Assembly (NCBI GenBank): GCA_947626545.1
Contig: CANQSS010000002.1
Location: forward strand, 1 to 64,000
Reading direction: 5' to 3'
Length of the DNA stretch: 64,000 nt
DNA from: an uncultured Akkermansia sp.
GTDB taxonomy: Bacteria; Verrucomicrobiota; Verrucomicrobiia; Verrucomicrobiales; Akkermansiaceae
The notes beneath the pieces are model-generated. The model was not told where the DNA came from, searched no databases, and saw nothing but the letters and a program-made list of their open reading frames with translations. Position numbers and translations under genes: made by a program. Of the stretch, positions 39,306-50,522 are shown piece after piece (position 1 is the stretch's first letter; every line of letters begins with the position of its first letter).

Positions 39306-41222
39306 ATGAACGCACGGCGGGATGAGCAGATAGACCCCTCAAAGGTTTCAGACTCCAACACTTCAGCTACCACGAACCGAGTCTGGTGGGTCGATGCCCT
39401 CCTGGCCCTCACAGGTGGGGTTGTCATGGCCTTTGCCTTTCCTCCATACGATTGGGGAAATCTGGTATGGCTAGCTCTGCTGCCTCTGCTCACTGTACTC
39501 TGGCGGGGAAAAATCGGGTGGAAACGCTCCTTTGCCATGGGCTGGCTGTACGGCATGGGCTGGTATTGCGTCAGTTTCTGGTGGATCCACGAGGTGGGGT
39601 ACGTCTTCGGTATTCCCCAAGCGCTCTTCATGGCTGTTGCCTTTGTCCCGCTCATGGCGGTGTACGCTTGCCTGCCGGGTCTGTGGGCGAGTTTGGCAGG
39701 CACCTTGCTGCGACCTCTTCTTTCCCCGGCTCCCATCGGGAATGACGCCCCACAGGCTGAGCGCAAAAAAGAGTGGACTGCCTGGGCGAAAGCAGATTTG
39801 CTCTCCACTCTCCGCAGTGCCATCGGCTTGGGCTCGCTCTGGGTATGCATTGAGTGGCTCCGCGCACATGGCACGCTCGGCTTCAGTTGGAACAGTCTCG
39901 GCTCCGCCCTCTACGGCGGTCTCTCCTTCGTGCAATGGGCTGAGTTCGTCGGCAGTTCGGCGCTCTCCTTCATCCCCGTGGCTACAACGGTGATTATCTG
40001 GTGCGCTGTGCGGCGTACGGTGATGCATTTCAAAGGCGTTGGGATTGGTTGCCGTCCTTGGGATTTCTACGGAGCAGTGATTCTGCTCTTCATGCTCTTC
40101 AGCGGTGGACTGTGGATGGCACAGGAATACGCCCCCAACAATATGCTTCAACGCCCGGACGTTTTACCCCTTCCGGTACTCGCCGTGCAAATTAACAAGG
40201 ATCAGACAGAGCACATCACTGAACCTCGCTCCCCAGATCAGTACCGCCTCTACTTGGACTCCACTGTGCAGGCTTTCAACGAGATCGCTCGCGACACCAT
40301 GCGCCGTGCCCAGCAAAATGAGGAGGTCGGGCTGACCCTGCAACTGCCCGTGTGGGTGATCTGGCCGGAAAGCGCCCTCCCTTTCCCCTTCCTGCGCCGA
40401 GAAGATACTCTGCAGCGCTTGCCGGACCGTATCAGCGAGCAGTACCTGTTCACGGGCAATGCCCTGCCGCTGGCTCGCCAACGCGTGCGCGAGCTGGGGG
40501 GGCAGGATTTCGTGCTTTTCACGGGTGTGGATGAGATGCTGCTGCAAATCGACGGTGATGATGCGCGATGCAAAGGTCTGCTCAACTCCATGGCATGCAT
40601 ACCGAGCGACTTCGAGAGTATCCGTACCGCTTCCAAGCAGCACCTCATGCCTTTCGGCGAGTACATTCCCCTCGCGCAGGATGTCAAATGGATCGGTGAG
40701 GCCTACTCGCGCATCACCGGCACCCAAGTGGGCGAGGGTATCCGCCCCGGCTGCGGCACGGAACCTCTCCCCACCCCGCTTCCCGGTACCCAGCAGAGCA
40801 TCGGAGTCATCCCGGCGGTGTGCTATGAAGATACCGTGGGCGATTTGCTACGCCTTTTTGCCCGCCCCGGGGCCCAGGTCATCGTCAATGTGACGAACGA
40901 TGGTTGGTTCCGCAAATCCTCCTGCGGTGTGCAGCAGGCGCGCGCTGCCGCCCTGCGTTGTATCGAGCTGCGACGCCCGATGGTTCGCGCTGCCAACATG
41001 GGCGTGTGCTGCTCCATTGCACCGAACGGAGCCGTCATCCACGCTCTGCTGAAAGGCGACGGCACCCCCCACCTGCCCGGCTACAGCTACGCGGTTCTCC
41101 CGGTGGACACGCGGGCCGGTCTTACTCTCTATGCCCGTTTTGGTGACTGGGCCGTGGCTCTCTGCGCGCTACTGACCAACCTCTCCGCGTTTCTTCCCCT
41201 GCTCCGGCGGCGCCGAGCGTAA
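39306..41222 (+). CDS. lnt: Apolipoprotein N-acyltransferase
   Basis: TM N-terminal half plus nitrilase-like domain (WPESALP, KQHLMPFGEYIP, VCYEDTVGD). Confidence 0.9.
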   Translation: MNARRDEQIDPSKVSDSNTSATTNRVWWVDALLALTGGVVMAFAFPPYDWGNLVWLALLPLLTVLWRGKIGWKRSFAMGWLYGMGWYCVSFWWIHEVGYVFGIPQALFMAVAFVPLMAVYACLPGLWASLAGTLLRPLLSPAPIGNDAPQAERKKEWTAWAKADLLSTLRSAIGLGSLWVCIEWLRAHGTLGFSWNSLGSALYGGLSFVQWAEFVGSSALSFIPVATTVIIWCAVRRTVMHFKGVGIGCRPWDFYGAVILLFMLFSGGLWMAQEYAPNNMLQRPDVLPLPVLAVQINKDQTEHITEPRSPDQYRLYLDSTVQAFNEIARDTMRRAQQNEEVGLTLQLPVWVIWPESALPFPFLRREDTLQRLPDRISEQYLFTGNALPLARQRVRELGGQDFVLFTGVDEMLLQIDGDDARCKGLLNSMACIPSDFESIRTASKQHLMPFGEYIPLAQDVKWIGEAYSRITGTQVGEGIRPGCGTEPLPTPLPGTQQSIGVIPAVCYEDTVGDLLRLFARPGAQVIVNVTNDGWFRKSSCGVQQARAAALRCIELRRPMVRAANMGVCCSIAPNGAVIHALLKGDGTPHLPGYSYAVLPVDTRAGLTLYARFGDWAVALCALLTNLSAFLPLLRRRRA

Positions 41223-41315
41223 CGAGCAATCACCCACTTATTGTAAATAATTTAGGTTTGTATTCTAAAAATTTTACTAGCAAACCGGGAGGCTATGTGG
41301 TAGTATAGCCACGCT

Positions 41316-42986
41316 ATGTTGTCGGACAGAACGAAAGCCGGAATCGAGCGGGCCCCGCACCGCAGCTTGATGCGCGCCACAGGTATGACGGATGAGGACA
41401 TCAAGAAGCCTTTCATTGCCATTTGCAACTCCTTTAATGAAGTGATACCGGGGCATGTGCACCTCAACAAGGTGGCAGAGCTCATCAAAGATGAAGTGCG
41501 CAAAGCCGGAGGCACTCCCATCGAATTCAACCTCATCGGCGTATGTGATGGAATCGCCATGGCACACCAGGGGATGAAGTTTTCCCTCGCCAGCCGAGAA
41601 CTAATCGCCGACAGCGTGGAAACTATGTTGAGCGCTCATGCATTCGACGCCTGCATCTGCATCCCCAACTGCGACAAAATTGTCCCCGGCATGCTCATGG
41701 GCGCGATCCGTTGCAATATCCCGACGATCTTCTGCTCCGGCGGTCCCATGGCCGTGGGCAAGGGACGCCACGGCGAGGATTTGGACCTCAACAGCGTGTT
41801 CGAGGCTGTCGCTGCGTGCACGGCGGGCAAAATTTCCGAGGATGAGCTGCACGATGTGGAGTGTCACGCCTGCCCCGGGGCGGGTTCCTGCTCCGGCATG
41901 TTCACGGCCAACTCAATGAACTGCCTGTGCGAGGTGCTGGGCATCGCTCTGCCGGGTAATGGCACAATCGGAGCCACTTCCGAGGAGCGCAAACAGCTCT
42001 GGAAAGCCGCCGCTCGTCGAGCCGTTGAAATAGCTAAACAGGGAGGTCCCCTGCCCCGCGACCTCGTCACCATGGAGAGTATTGACAACGCTTTTGCTTG
42101 CGACATGGCGATGGGCGGTTCCAGCAACACGGTGCTGCACACCCTTGCCTTTGCCAACGAAGCAGGTCTGAACTATGACCTGCGCCGCATCGATGAAATT
42201 TCCAAGCGCACGCCGAATATCTGCAAGGTGGCGCCCAGCTCCCGCTACCACATGCACGATGTCCTGCGCGCGGGCGGCATCATGACCATCCTCGCAGAAA
42301 TCAACAAGATCCCGGGCGCGCTGCACACACAGGTACCAACGGTGTCCGGCAGGACTCTGGCCGAACAGATTGAGGGTCTCTCCACTCAGGATCCGGCGGT
42401 TATTCGTACTGTTGAAAATGCTTATTCCAAAGATGGAGGTCTGGCCGTACTCTTCGGGAATTTAGCGGAGCAAGGCGCCATCGTGAAAAAAGCCGGTGTG
42501 CTGCCGGAAATGCTTGTACACCGAGGTCCGGCTGTTATTTTCGAGAGCCAGGAAGAAGCTTGCGCCGGTATCCTGTCCGACAAAGTGAAGCCCGGTGATG
42601 TGGTGGTTATCCGTAATGAAGGTCCCAAGGGCGGTCCCGGCATGCAGGAGATGCTCGCGCCCACCAGCTACATCATGGGCAAGGGTCTCGGCAATTCCGT
42701 CGCTCTCATTACCGATGGCCGCTTTTCCGGCGCGACTCACGGCGCCTGCATTGGCCACGTTTCCCCGGAGGCGGCGGAGGGGGGCCTCATCGGCCTGCTG
42801 AAAGACGGCGATATGATCTCCATCGACATTCCCGCGCGCACGCTCACTGCCGAGCTCAGCGAACAGGAAATTGCCGAGCGTCGCAAAAACTGGAAGCCAA
42901 CCATGCAGGACATCCCGAGCCGTTGGCTGAAACGCTACCGCAAGCTCGCCATGAATGCCAGCAAGGGAGCCGTGCTGGAAGCCTGA
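41316..42986 (+). CDS. ilvD: Dihydroxy-acid dehydratase
   Basis: [43 protein letters not shown]. Confidence 0.94.
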   Translation: MLSDRTKAGIERAPHRSLMRATGMTDEDIKKPFIAICNSFNEVIPGHVHLNKVAELIKDEVRKAGGTPIEFNLIGVCDGIAMAHQGMKFSLASRELIADSVETMLSAHAFDACICIPNCDKIVPGMLMGAIRCNIPTIFCSGGPMAVGKGRHGEDLDLNSVFEAVAACTAGKISEDELHDVECHACPGAGSCSGMFTANSMNCLCEVLGIALPGNGTIGATSEERKQLWKAAARRAVEIAKQGGPLPRDLVTMESIDNAFACDMAMGGSSNTVLHTLAFANEAGLNYDLRRIDEISKRTPNICKVAPSSRYHMHDVLRAGGIMTILAEINKIPGALHTQVPTVSGRTLAEQIEGLSTQDPAVIRTVENAYSKDGGLAVLFGNLAEQGAIVKKAGVLPEMLVHRGPAVIFESQEEACAGILSDKVKPGDVVVIRNEGPKGGPGMQEMLAPTSYIMGKGLGNSVALITDGRFSGATHGACIGHVSPEAAEGGLIGLLKDGDMISIDIPARTLTAELSEQEIAERRKNWKPTMQDIPSRWLKRYRKLAMNASKGAVLEA

Positions 42987-42999
42987 TACTAAGAGAACC

Positions 43000-44490
43000 A
43001 TGAGTGATACAACTGAGACAGCGTCCGGAAGTCGCAACCCGTTGGTACGATATTTTTCCGAGTTTGGCGTGCTGCGCGAGTGCGGCGTCAATTTTTGGCT
43101 TACTAACTTTATTCAGTTCTTCGATGGTCTGGCGTATTTTACGCTCATCATCGTATTTGCCCTCTTCCTGAAGAACTACTGCGGCTTTCGGGATGCGGAT
43201 GCGCCGTTTTGGGTGGGCATGTACACGCTGTTCCTTTCCCTGTTCGTGTTCGCCGTGGGCACCATTTGCGACATCATCGGCCTGAAACGCACCTACCTAG
43301 TGGGCTTCAGCATGCTCATCCTCGGACGCCTTATCTTGGGTCTTGGTTCGGATTTCGGCATGCGCCTGCTGGATCTCTCGCAGGATCACTCGCGCTACAT
43401 CGTCATCGGCGGCATTGCCATCATGAGTTTCGGCTCCGCCTTCATGAGTCCATGCATCTCCACTTCCATCCGCCGTTTCACCACGCTGCGCGCTCGACCA
43501 ACTGGGTTTAACTTTTATTACCTCTTCATGAACATCGGAGCGTTGCTGGCGGGTGTTGCCATCGTAGATCCGATTCGCAAGTGGTTCCCCGGGCCTGACG
43601 GTCTGCAAATGGTGGTCAATTTCGGCACCTGCTGCGAGATCATAGCTTTCACTTTCACGCGCTTCATCAATGAGAACTTTTACGCTGTTCCGGAGGAGAA
43701 GATTGCCACTTCCAAAGCCTCTTCACGCCGCCCCTTGCAACTCATTGGCGAAGTCATCCGCGAACGACCTTTCCAGAAGCTGCTCATCTTCCTCGTCCTC
43801 ACATTGGGGGTTCGCCTCGTGTTCACCTTGCAGTTCATGATCATGCCGCAGTACTACACACGCACGATCGGCGATGATTTCCAGCTCGGCTTCATGAACT
43901 CGCTCAATCCTTTTATCATCATCACCGGCCTCATTGTCATCATCCCTGTTCTCAAATATTTTTCCACGGTTAAGTTGATGATCTGGGGTATGTCCATTTC
44001 TGCTCTCTCGCTCATCTTGATGGCAATCCCCCCGGAGTGCTATTTCATCTTCCCCGGCATTGATACCGTGAGCCAGGCCTACTTTGTGGCCATTTTCCTG
44101 CAAATTATCATTTTCGCTTGCGGCGAGCTTCTCTTTTCCCCGCGTTTCACCGAATACGTGGCGCGCGTGGCGCCGAAGGACAAAGTGGCTTCTTACATGT
44201 CGCTCTCCGGATTGCCCATGTTCATCGCTAAACCCATCAACGGCGTGGTTGGCGGTCTCTTGGTCTCCTACATGTGCTACGACGGTATTGCGGCGAAAAT
44301 TGATACGGGTCACGTGAGTTACTGGAGCTCGCCGGAGTTTATGTGGACCATTTACTTGGTATTGGCTGTTATCTCGCCGCTGGCTATTATCTTAACCAAG
44401 AATATGTTTGTGTCGGATCATCCGGAAGAAGATGTACCGGATGAAAACGAGGAGAGAAAAGAACTCGCCACCCAGGAAGTTCAAGCCTAA
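43000..44490 (+). CDS. MFS transporter (possibly POT/peptide-type)
   Basis: ~12 TM, MFS-like; start MSDTTETASG. Confidence 0.8.
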   Translation: MSDTTETASGSRNPLVRYFSEFGVLRECGVNFWLTNFIQFFDGLAYFTLIIVFALFLKNYCGFRDADAPFWVGMYTLFLSLFVFAVGTICDIIGLKRTYLVGFSMLILGRLILGLGSDFGMRLLDLSQDHSRYIVIGGIAIMSFGSAFMSPCISTSIRRFTTLRARPTGFNFYYLFMNIGALLAGVAIVDPIRKWFPGPDGLQMVVNFGTCCEIIAFTFTRFINENFYAVPEEKIATSKASSRRPLQLIGEVIRERPFQKLLIFLVLTLGVRLVFTLQFMIMPQYYTRTIGDDFQLGFMNSLNPFIIITGLIVIIPVLKYFSTVKLMIWGMSISALSLILMAIPPECYFIFPGIDTVSQAYFVAIFLQIIIFACGELLFSPRFTEYVARVAPKDKVASYMSLSGLPMFIAKPINGVVGGLLVSYMCYDGIAAKIDTGHVSYWSSPEFMWTIYLVLAVISPLAIILTKNMFVSDHPEEDVPDENEERKELATQEVQA

Positions 44491-44510
44491 CCCTACTTTT
44501 CCCCAAACAC

Positions 44511-45260
44511 ATGAATACGACAGACAAACCCGAGACACGCAACATTCACTGGGGACCAATTGTGCAAGACATGGTGATCCTGATGGGAGTGATGGGGTTG
44601 CTGGGCTACCTGAGCAGTTTGGTGATGGAGATATTTGAAACAAAGGCGGTAACGGATTCCCTCGTCTCTCTCATCCGCAAGGAAGATGTGAAAGATGGTC
44701 GCGACCTCCCCTTTGCCCGCGAGCTAGCTCACGGTATTGCACAGCATGCAGACTTTGTCAACACGCGCGACAACACCGGACGTACTCCGCTCATGTGGAC
44801 GGTGTATGTGAACTTTAACGACCCCGCCGAAACGAAGAAAAAGGATCAAACGCGCCTTTTCTACCTTGATGCCCTGCTTTCTGTCCCGGGTATCCGCATG
44901 AACGAACGTGACAACGACGGTTTCACTGCGCTTCACTGGGCGGCTTGGAGTGGATTGCCCGCATGCACGGAAAAGTTAGTGAAGGCAGGACTGGATATCA
45001 ATGCGGGGGAAAACTCCGGCTTTACACCTCTCATGCTGGCCGCTATGCGTGGCAATGCAGAAACCGTGCAGAAGCTGCTGCAACTGGGGGCCGATGCAAC
45101 CCGCACCCGCGCCAATGGAGATACCGCAGCGAGTTTGGCTGAAAGTCGCGGCGATGCCTACCACAAACGCGATTCGAGCGTTTACACTTTGCTCTATTCT
45201 GAACACAGGGACGCCGATTATAACCGGGTGCGCAAACTGCTGCCTGCTGCGGAAAAGTAA
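44511..45260 (+). CDS. Membrane-anchored ankyrin repeat protein
   Basis: DNDGFTALHWAAWSGLPACTEKLVKAGLDINAGENSGFTPLMLAAMRGNAETVQKLLQLGAD. Confidence 0.85.
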   Translation: MNTTDKPETRNIHWGPIVQDMVILMGVMGLLGYLSSLVMEIFETKAVTDSLVSLIRKEDVKDGRDLPFARELAHGIAQHADFVNTRDNTGRTPLMWTVYVNFNDPAETKKKDQTRLFYLDALLSVPGIRMNERDNDGFTALHWAAWSGLPACTEKLVKAGLDINAGENSGFTPLMLAAMRGNAETVQKLLQLGADATRTRANGDTAASLAESRGDAYHKRDSSVYTLLYSEHRDADYNRVRKLLPAAEK

Positions 45261-45319
45261 TCTCAGCCCCACAATCATACATCGTACATCGTACTTCATA
45301 CATAGGCGCCGCTAGGCGC

Positions 45320-46516
45320 CTACAGCACATCCCCCCACTCCGGCAGAGGCTGGGTTTTTGAAAGGCCGCAAATGTGATCCACCAAGCGATCCCATTCCTT
45401 ACGCCCTTGCAGAATTTCGATGCGGATGCGCAGGAAGAAGAGGGGTACATCCATTTCTTCCGGCTTCAAAAACCGTACGGCATCCTTTTCTGTGGTCACG
45501 ATGAAATCGATGGCCCGATCGGCACAACGCTGCACAAAGGCCTCCATCTCTGCTTGGTCAAACCAATGATGGTCGGGGTAGCGGCGTCGTATCTCAATGT
45601 GCGCTCCCTGCTGCTCCACAAGCGTCTCAAAACTTTCCGGTCGAGCAATGCCGCTCAGGCAGGCCACATATTTATCCTTGATCGCGGTCAACGGCATCTT
45701 CTCCCCGGTGAAAACATTTTCCAAGTAATCCGGCGTGTGATTTGTCACGATAATATCAGCCACCTTGTTGTAGCGGCGTATGGTAGCAATGAGTTCATCC
45801 TGTGGCTTGCCCCCACTCTTAGTCAGGATGATGTAGTCCGCTCGCGCCAACGATCCTCGAGGCTCGCGCATGGTACCGCGCGGCAACAACGCCCCTGTGC
45901 CAAACGGAAACCCGCAATCTACCAGCACCACGTCAATTTCATGCCGAAGCTTGAGATACTGCATGCCGTCATCCAATATCAAGGTGTTGCATCCCAGCTG
46001 CTCAATGGCAAAAATACCCGACTTTACACGATCTTTATCCACCAGCACGGCGACTCCATCCAAATTCCGTGCCAGCATAAACGGTTCATCACCAGCATAG
46101 AGCGGAGAAAGATAGCGGGTACTCCCATCGCTGGCTATTTTCGGGATATTTCGCACCCGCCGTCCGTTTACATCTTTCCATATCTGTGGTTTAGATAAGT
46201 CCGCGCTCTTGTATCCACGCGTCAGAATAGCGCATTTTCGCCCTCGCGCCGCCAACGTGCCCGCCAAAAACTCGACCACCGGGGTTTTCCCCGTTCCCCC
46301 TGCCGTGATATTCCCAACACTCACCACAAATGTTCCCAGGTAATGTACCGTGCACAGTCGCCGCCGAAAAAGGAAAAGCCGCGCCTTCACGATGATGTAG
46401 AAAAACCAGCTGGCCACACGCAGCGCACAGCGCATACTCCACGCTCGAAATCCGTGCGCTCGGTTGAATATCACATCCGTCCCCCACTCCTCCAGCTCAT
46501 CCATACGTGACTTCAT
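45320..46516 (-). CDS. lpxK: Tetraacyldisaccharide 4'-kinase
   Basis: SVGNITAGGTGKTPVVEFLA; start MKSRMDELEE from promoter TTGACA-18-TATGAT-9-ATG. Confidence 0.9.
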   Translation of the reverse strand: MKSRMDELEEWGTDVIFNRAHGFRAWSMRCALRVASWFFYIIVKARLFLFRRRLCTVHYLGTFVVSVGNITAGGTGKTPVVEFLAGTLAARGRKCAILTRGYKSADLSKPQIWKDVNGRRVRNIPKIASDGSTRYLSPLYAGDEPFMLARNLDGVAVLVDKDRVKSGIFAIEQLGCNTLILDDGMQYLKLRHEIDVVLVDCGFPFGTGALLPRGTMREPRGSLARADYIILTKSGGKPQDELIATIRRYNKVADIIVTNHTPDYLENVFTGEKMPLTAIKDKYVACLSGIARPESFETLVEQQGAHIEIRRRYPDHHWFDQAEMEAFVQRCADRAIDFIVTTEKDAVRFLKPEEMDVPLFFLRIRIEILQGRKEWDRLVDHICGLSKTQPLPEWGDVL

Positions 46517-46586
46517 GCCGCCCTCATCATACCCCATCCCTCCTCAGATTGTCAAGTTGACAATTCGTAAATCCTAAATCATAAAA

Positions 46587-46811
46587 GGCAAACGCATTTG
46601 GATAAAGTCGAAAAATAGAGAAAATTTCGCAAATCATGAATAGGCGTCCCCTCCCCCCGTCCCTTTGTAACTACGCCCACGCACGGTTCTATCACATCCC
46701 CTCGCTCCCGCTTCACATCCCGCGCAACGCGCGCTCACTTCCCAAATCGTACATCGTACATCGTACATCGAAAATCGTACATAGGCAAACGCATTTCCCA
46801 ATGCGTTTGCC
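46587..46811. repeat. Dispersed element type II, full length (225 bp)
   Basis: GGCAAACGCATTTGGATAAAGTCGAAAAATAGAGAAAATTTC ... (ATCGTAC)n ... GGCAAACGCATTTCCCAATGCGTTTGCC. Confidence 0.88.
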
Positions 46812-46823
46812 TTGGGCGTTTAC

Positions 46824-46852
46824 TTGACAGGCGGGACAAGCTTCGCTAGAAT
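46824..46852 (+). promoter_or_regulatory. sigma70 promoter, leaderless arrangement
   Basis: TTGACA-17-TAGAAT-6 nt-ATG (46859). Confidence 0.8.
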
Positions 46853-46858
46853 GCGCGC

Positions 46859-47155
46859 ATGACGACTCCGGCTATGACCATCGATCGCGAACAACTGAAA
46901 AAAGCAATTTTTGAGCAATGTTCACTCAGCCCGCAAGATGGCATTTTCGCAATGCGGAACGGAGAAATCAAGTGTGCCCGACGAAACGATGCAGGCGTGC
47001 TCTGCGAGCTTATCAGCGGAGTCGAGCTGGGACGCATGCTTGCAGGGGATGCCATGTTTTCGTACAGCGAAGCGGAGCTTGCCAAATGGGTGAACAATAT
47101 GGACCTGACCCCTTTGCAAGCGAAACTGGACTCGGCTCAAGGCAAACACATTTGA
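46859..47155 (+). CDS. Hypothetical protein whose last residues and stop lie in a dispersed repeat
   Basis: 98 aa; C-terminus ...QGKHI* encoded by CAAGGCAAACACATTTGA. Confidence 0.65.
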   Translation: MTTPAMTIDREQLKKAIFEQCSLSPQDGIFAMRNGEIKCARRNDAGVLCELISGVELGRMLAGDAMFSYSEAELAKWVNNMDLTPLQAKLDSAQGKHI

Positions 47156-47351
47156 GTGAAGTGAGAAAAGTAGAGAAAATTCTCCAGGCAATGGATCAAG
47201 CCTAATCACGTTCATCTTCGAACACGAATTTCCCGAATCGTACATAGGCGTCGCCAGGCGAAATTCCCGCGCCTCCGGCGCGCTATAATCCAAATCGTAC
47301 ATCGTACATCGAAAATCGTACATAGCAAACGCATTTACTAATGCGTTTGCT
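47141..47351. repeat. Dispersed element type II (211 bp)
   Basis: GGCAAACACATTTGAGTGAAGTGAGAAAAGTAGAGAAAATTCTCC ... AGCAAACGCATTTACTAATGCGTTTGCT. Confidence 0.88.
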
Positions 47352-47360
47352 CCGGTGTAC

Positions 47361-47633
47361 TCAGGCCTGTTTCTTTTCTGAGTCCTCAGGGGTGTTGCGG
47401 GCAACTTGGGCCTCCGCCTCCGGAGAATTGTCGTCTTGGGAATTTGTGGGAGAAGGGTGCTCAGCATTCATGAGCTCTCGCTCAAAATCGCGTTTTGCCT
47501 GGCGCAGAATCCCCAAGCTTTTTCCCAAGTTACGGGCAATTTCCGGCAGGCGTGATGCACCAAAAACAACTAGACAAATAATTGCCAGTATAAACCACTG
47601 GGTAGGGGATCCGAGATAGGCAAGCATCTGCAT
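47361..47633 (-). CDS. tatA: Twin-arginine translocase TatA/TatE family subunit
   Basis: SPTQWFILAIICLVVFGASRLPEIARNLGKSLGILRQAKRDFERE. Confidence 0.88.
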   Translation of the reverse strand: MQMLAYLGSPTQWFILAIICLVVFGASRLPEIARNLGKSLGILRQAKRDFERELMNAEHPSPTNSQDDNSPEAEAQVARNTPEDSEKKQA

Positions 47634-47750
47634 GCCGCTATTCTACGCGATGGCGTTCATCATGTCAAGTGGATGAAAATCGCCCGCGGAAATCAATGTT
47701 TTTGCTTGCTAAGCTCCCTAATTTGTGTTTTATTAGCACCCGTTCACACC

Positions 47751-48248
47751 ATGAAGTCATACACCATCTTTGAGAAGATCGACGAAGAGACGCTCAACGT
47801 CTTTTTGGAATGGATGCGTAATCAGGAGCGCAACGTGTACCGCGCCGCTGTGTCTGAGTTGGCCGCGCTAAAAAAATTGCGTCCCCTCTACGTCCGGCAG
47901 AAGCCTGTGGCAGAGCAATTTGCCTGGCTCAAGAAGATGCTCGCGTGGAAGCCGGCAGAAACTATCGGCGATCACTTGTTGCAGGTGTGGCTAGTGCGCA
48001 AACATACAGAGATGCTCGTGTCCTTCCTCAATACGCTGGGGATTGAGCACAACGGCCAAGGGGTGGTAGATAATTTGCCCGACTCGCTCGACCCCGAAAA
48101 ACTGAAAAAGGGTGTGGACGATCTTTTCGAGAAGTACCCGGCGGGCACGGTGTCTCTCTACCTGCACATGTTCCAGAATCAAACACCGGATGGCTGGACT
48201 GAGCTGCAGGAGATTTTGGACACGGATCCTCGCATCACGCTGCGCTAA
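47751..48248 (+). CDS. Hypothetical protein
   Basis: MKSYTIFEKIDEETLNVFLEWMRNQER...; coding-like composition, upstream of tadA. Confidence 0.65.
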   Translation: MKSYTIFEKIDEETLNVFLEWMRNQERNVYRAAVSELAALKKLRPLYVRQKPVAEQFAWLKKMLAWKPAETIGDHLLQVWLVRKHTEMLVSFLNTLGIEHNGQGVVDNLPDSLDPEKLKKGVDDLFEKYPAGTVSLYLHMFQNQTPDGWTELQEILDTDPRITLR

Positions 48249-48266
48249 TTCCTGCCGCTGCTCTGC

Positions 48267-48755
48267 ATGACCGAGGACGAGCAATTCATGCAGCAGGCGC
48301 TGCAGGAGGCCGCCAAGGCAGAGCGCGCCGGTGAAGTGCCTTGTGGCTGCGTGATTGTGAAGGAAGGAAAGATCATAGCGCGCGGCTGGAACCAGGTGGA
48401 AACGCTGAAGGATGCCACCGCGCATGCGGAGATGATTGCCCTCACTGCCGCAGAGGCTGCCGTGGGTGATTGGCGTTTGGAAGGGTGCACGGTTTATGTG
48501 ACCAAAGAGCCCTGCCCCATGTGCGCGGGTGCGCTGGTGCATTGTCGTCCCTCCCGCGTGGTATTCGGCATGGCCGATCCGAAGGGAGGCGCCTGCGGCG
48601 GGTGGATCAATCTGTTGGACAGCAATCCGCCGCTTAATCACAAATGCCCGGTAGTGGGTGGGGTGCTCTCAGAGCAATGCAGCGAGCAATTTCGTGGCTT
48701 TTTTCGCCAAGCGAGAGCTCTGCAAAAGCAGGACCAACCTGCGCAACCGCTATGA
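48267..48755 (+). CDS. tadA: tRNA adenosine(34) deaminase
   Basis: HAEMIAL, PCPMCAGAL deaminase motifs. Confidence 0.92.
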   Translation: MTEDEQFMQQALQEAAKAERAGEVPCGCVIVKEGKIIARGWNQVETLKDATAHAEMIALTAAEAAVGDWRLEGCTVYVTKEPCPMCAGALVHCRPSRVVFGMADPKGGACGGWINLLDSNPPLNHKCPVVGGVLSEQCSEQFRGFFRQARALQKQDQPAQPL

Positions 48756-49246
48756 TCCCTCGCCTCGGCATTTTTCTTCATGGCTCTCCGGCCTGGCCTA
48801 CGGAGCAATGGATATCCTCCTGCGAGCATGTCTTGCTGCAGCTTTTGCCGGATCTGCTGGCTGCCCCGCGCGGGCCGCAGCACGTGCTCTCCACGTTGCA
48901 ACATATCGAGGTCTCGCTGGTGGATGATGCCACCATCGCAGGCGTGCATGCCGAATTCCTCAATGACCCGACGGCCACAGACGTCATCACTTTTCCATAC
49001 GGAGAAATCATTGTGAGCTACGAGACTGCCGCCCGCTACGCCGCGCAACACGACATCCCCGAACCGGAGGAGCTCCTGCGCTACATCGTGCACGGTCTCA
49101 CCCACCTGCACGGATACACTGACACTACGCCGGCAGAACGCGAGGCTCTTTTCGCGGTGCAAGAGCACTTCATGAACCGCTGTCTCTGCTCCCCCGACTC
49201 CGTCCAATTTATTGCGACAACCTCCAAGGCAAACGCATCTGAATAA
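48752..49246 (+). CDS. ybeY: Endoribonuclease YbeY (rRNA maturation factor)
   Basis: NDPTATDVITFPYGEI, HGLTHLHGYTD; ATGA overlap with tadA; C-terminal KANASE* encoded by a repeat. Confidence 0.9.
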   Translation: MIPRLGIFLHGSPAWPTEQWISSCEHVLLQLLPDLLAAPRGPQHVLSTLQHIEVSLVDDATIAGVHAEFLNDPTATDVITFPYGEIIVSYETAARYAAQHDIPEPEELLRYIVHGLTHLHGYTDTTPAEREALFAVQEHFMNRCLCSPDSVQFIATTSKANASE

Positions 49247-49383
49247 GACGCAAAGGGTAAAGAAAATTCCTAAATCGTTCATAGGCGCCGCCAAGCACCC
49301 CCGCCCCCCCGTGCCGCAGGCGCGCGAACTTTTCAATCGTACATCGTACTTCGTACATAGCAAACGCATTTCCTAATGCGTTT
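49228..49383. repeat. Dispersed element type II between convergent ybeY and aroC
   Basis: GGCAAACGCATCTGAATAAGACGCAAAGGGTAAAGAAAATTCC ... (ATCGTAC)n ... AGCAAACGCATTTCCTAATGCGTTT. Confidence 0.85.
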
Positions 49384-50470
49384 CGAAGCCGCATTGCGCC
49401 CGCTGGCGCAGTAAATGATCCATCAACGTCAGCCTCGCCATAGCTTCCACGATGGGTACCGCGCGCGGCAGGACGCAGGGGTCATGCCGCCCTTTGCCAC
49501 GGAGAACGGCGGGCTGGTGCGTATCCGTCACTGTCTCCTGCTCGGTCATAATGGTGGCGGTTGGTTTGAAAGCGAGTCGCATCAGGATATCCTCGCCATT
49601 GCTGATACCACCCTGAATGCCGCCGGAGTTGTTCGTGCGCGTGCGCACTTGGTCGCCGCTCATGTAAAATGCGTCGTTGTGCTGCGAGCCCGTCAGCAGA
49701 GCCGCGCGGAAACCGCTCCCCACCTCAAACCCTTTGCACGCGGGTATGCTCAGCATGGCGTGACCGAGCGTGGCTTCCAACTTGTCGAAAACGGGATCAC
49801 CCAACCCCACCGGTACGTGCCGCACAACGCATGCCACCACGCCGCCCAAGGAGTCTCCTTTGCTGCGCGCTTCGATAATGGCGCGCTGCATATCCCCAGC
49901 CACGGCGAGATCAGCCGTGCGCACGGGATTGGCTTCTACCACACATCCTTGTACCTGCTGCGCAGGCAACGTACAGTGTATGTCGCCCACCTGCTCCACC
50001 CACGCCAGCACCTCCAGCTCCGGGCAGAGTTGCGCGAGCGCCGCCTTGGCCACAGCCCCGGCTGCCACGCGCCCGATGGTTTCCCGTGCGCTTGCTCGTC
50101 CACCGCCAGCCCACGCACGTATGCCGTATTTTGCATCGTACGTGTAATCTGCGTGCGAGGGGCGATAGGTGTGCTGCATCTCGTCATAGGCAGAGCTGCG
50201 CGCATCTGCATTGCGCACCAAAATGGCGATGGGCGTTCCCAGCGTCAGCCCGTCATCGCTCACGCCGCTGAGGATTTCCGGCGTGTCACTTTCCTTGCGC
50301 GGGGTCGTCAATTCGCTCTGCCCCGGCCGCCGACGGGCAAGCTCCGCGCCTACGGTTTCTACGGTGAGCGGCACCCGCGGCGGGCACCCATCTATCACCA
50401 CGCCAACCCCCGCCCCGTGGGACTCGCCCCACGTGCTGACTCGAAAAAGCTCTCCGAATGTACTCGACAT
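49373..50470 (-). CDS. aroC: Chorismate synthase
   Basis: [47 protein letters not shown]. Confidence 0.93.
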   Translation of the reverse strand: MSSTFGELFRVSTWGESHGAGVGVVIDGCPPRVPLTVETVGAELARRRPGQSELTTPRKESDTPEILSGVSDDGLTLGTPIAILVRNADARSSAYDEMQHTYRPSHADYTYDAKYGIRAWAGGGRASARETIGRVAAGAVAKAALAQLCPELEVLAWVEQVGDIHCTLPAQQVQGCVVEANPVRTADLAVAGDMQRAIIEARSKGDSLGGVVACVVRHVPVGLGDPVFDKLEATLGHAMLSIPACKGFEVGSGFRAALLTGSQHNDAFYMSGDQVRTRTNNSGGIQGGISNGEDILMRLAFKPTATIMTEQETVTDTHQPAVLRGKGRHDPCVLPRAVPIVEAMARLTLMDHLLRQRAQCGFETH

Positions 50471-50522
50471 ATTCTTGATGCCTTTATCATAGCGCAGAAC
50501 TACAACATAAGCAAGGAAAACA

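Noticed and set aside
46741-46785. Heptamer arrays (TCGTACA/TCGTAAA)n as a CRISPR array
   Set aside because: Unit is only 7 nt, no unique spacers of 25-40 nt, and no cas genes in the window.
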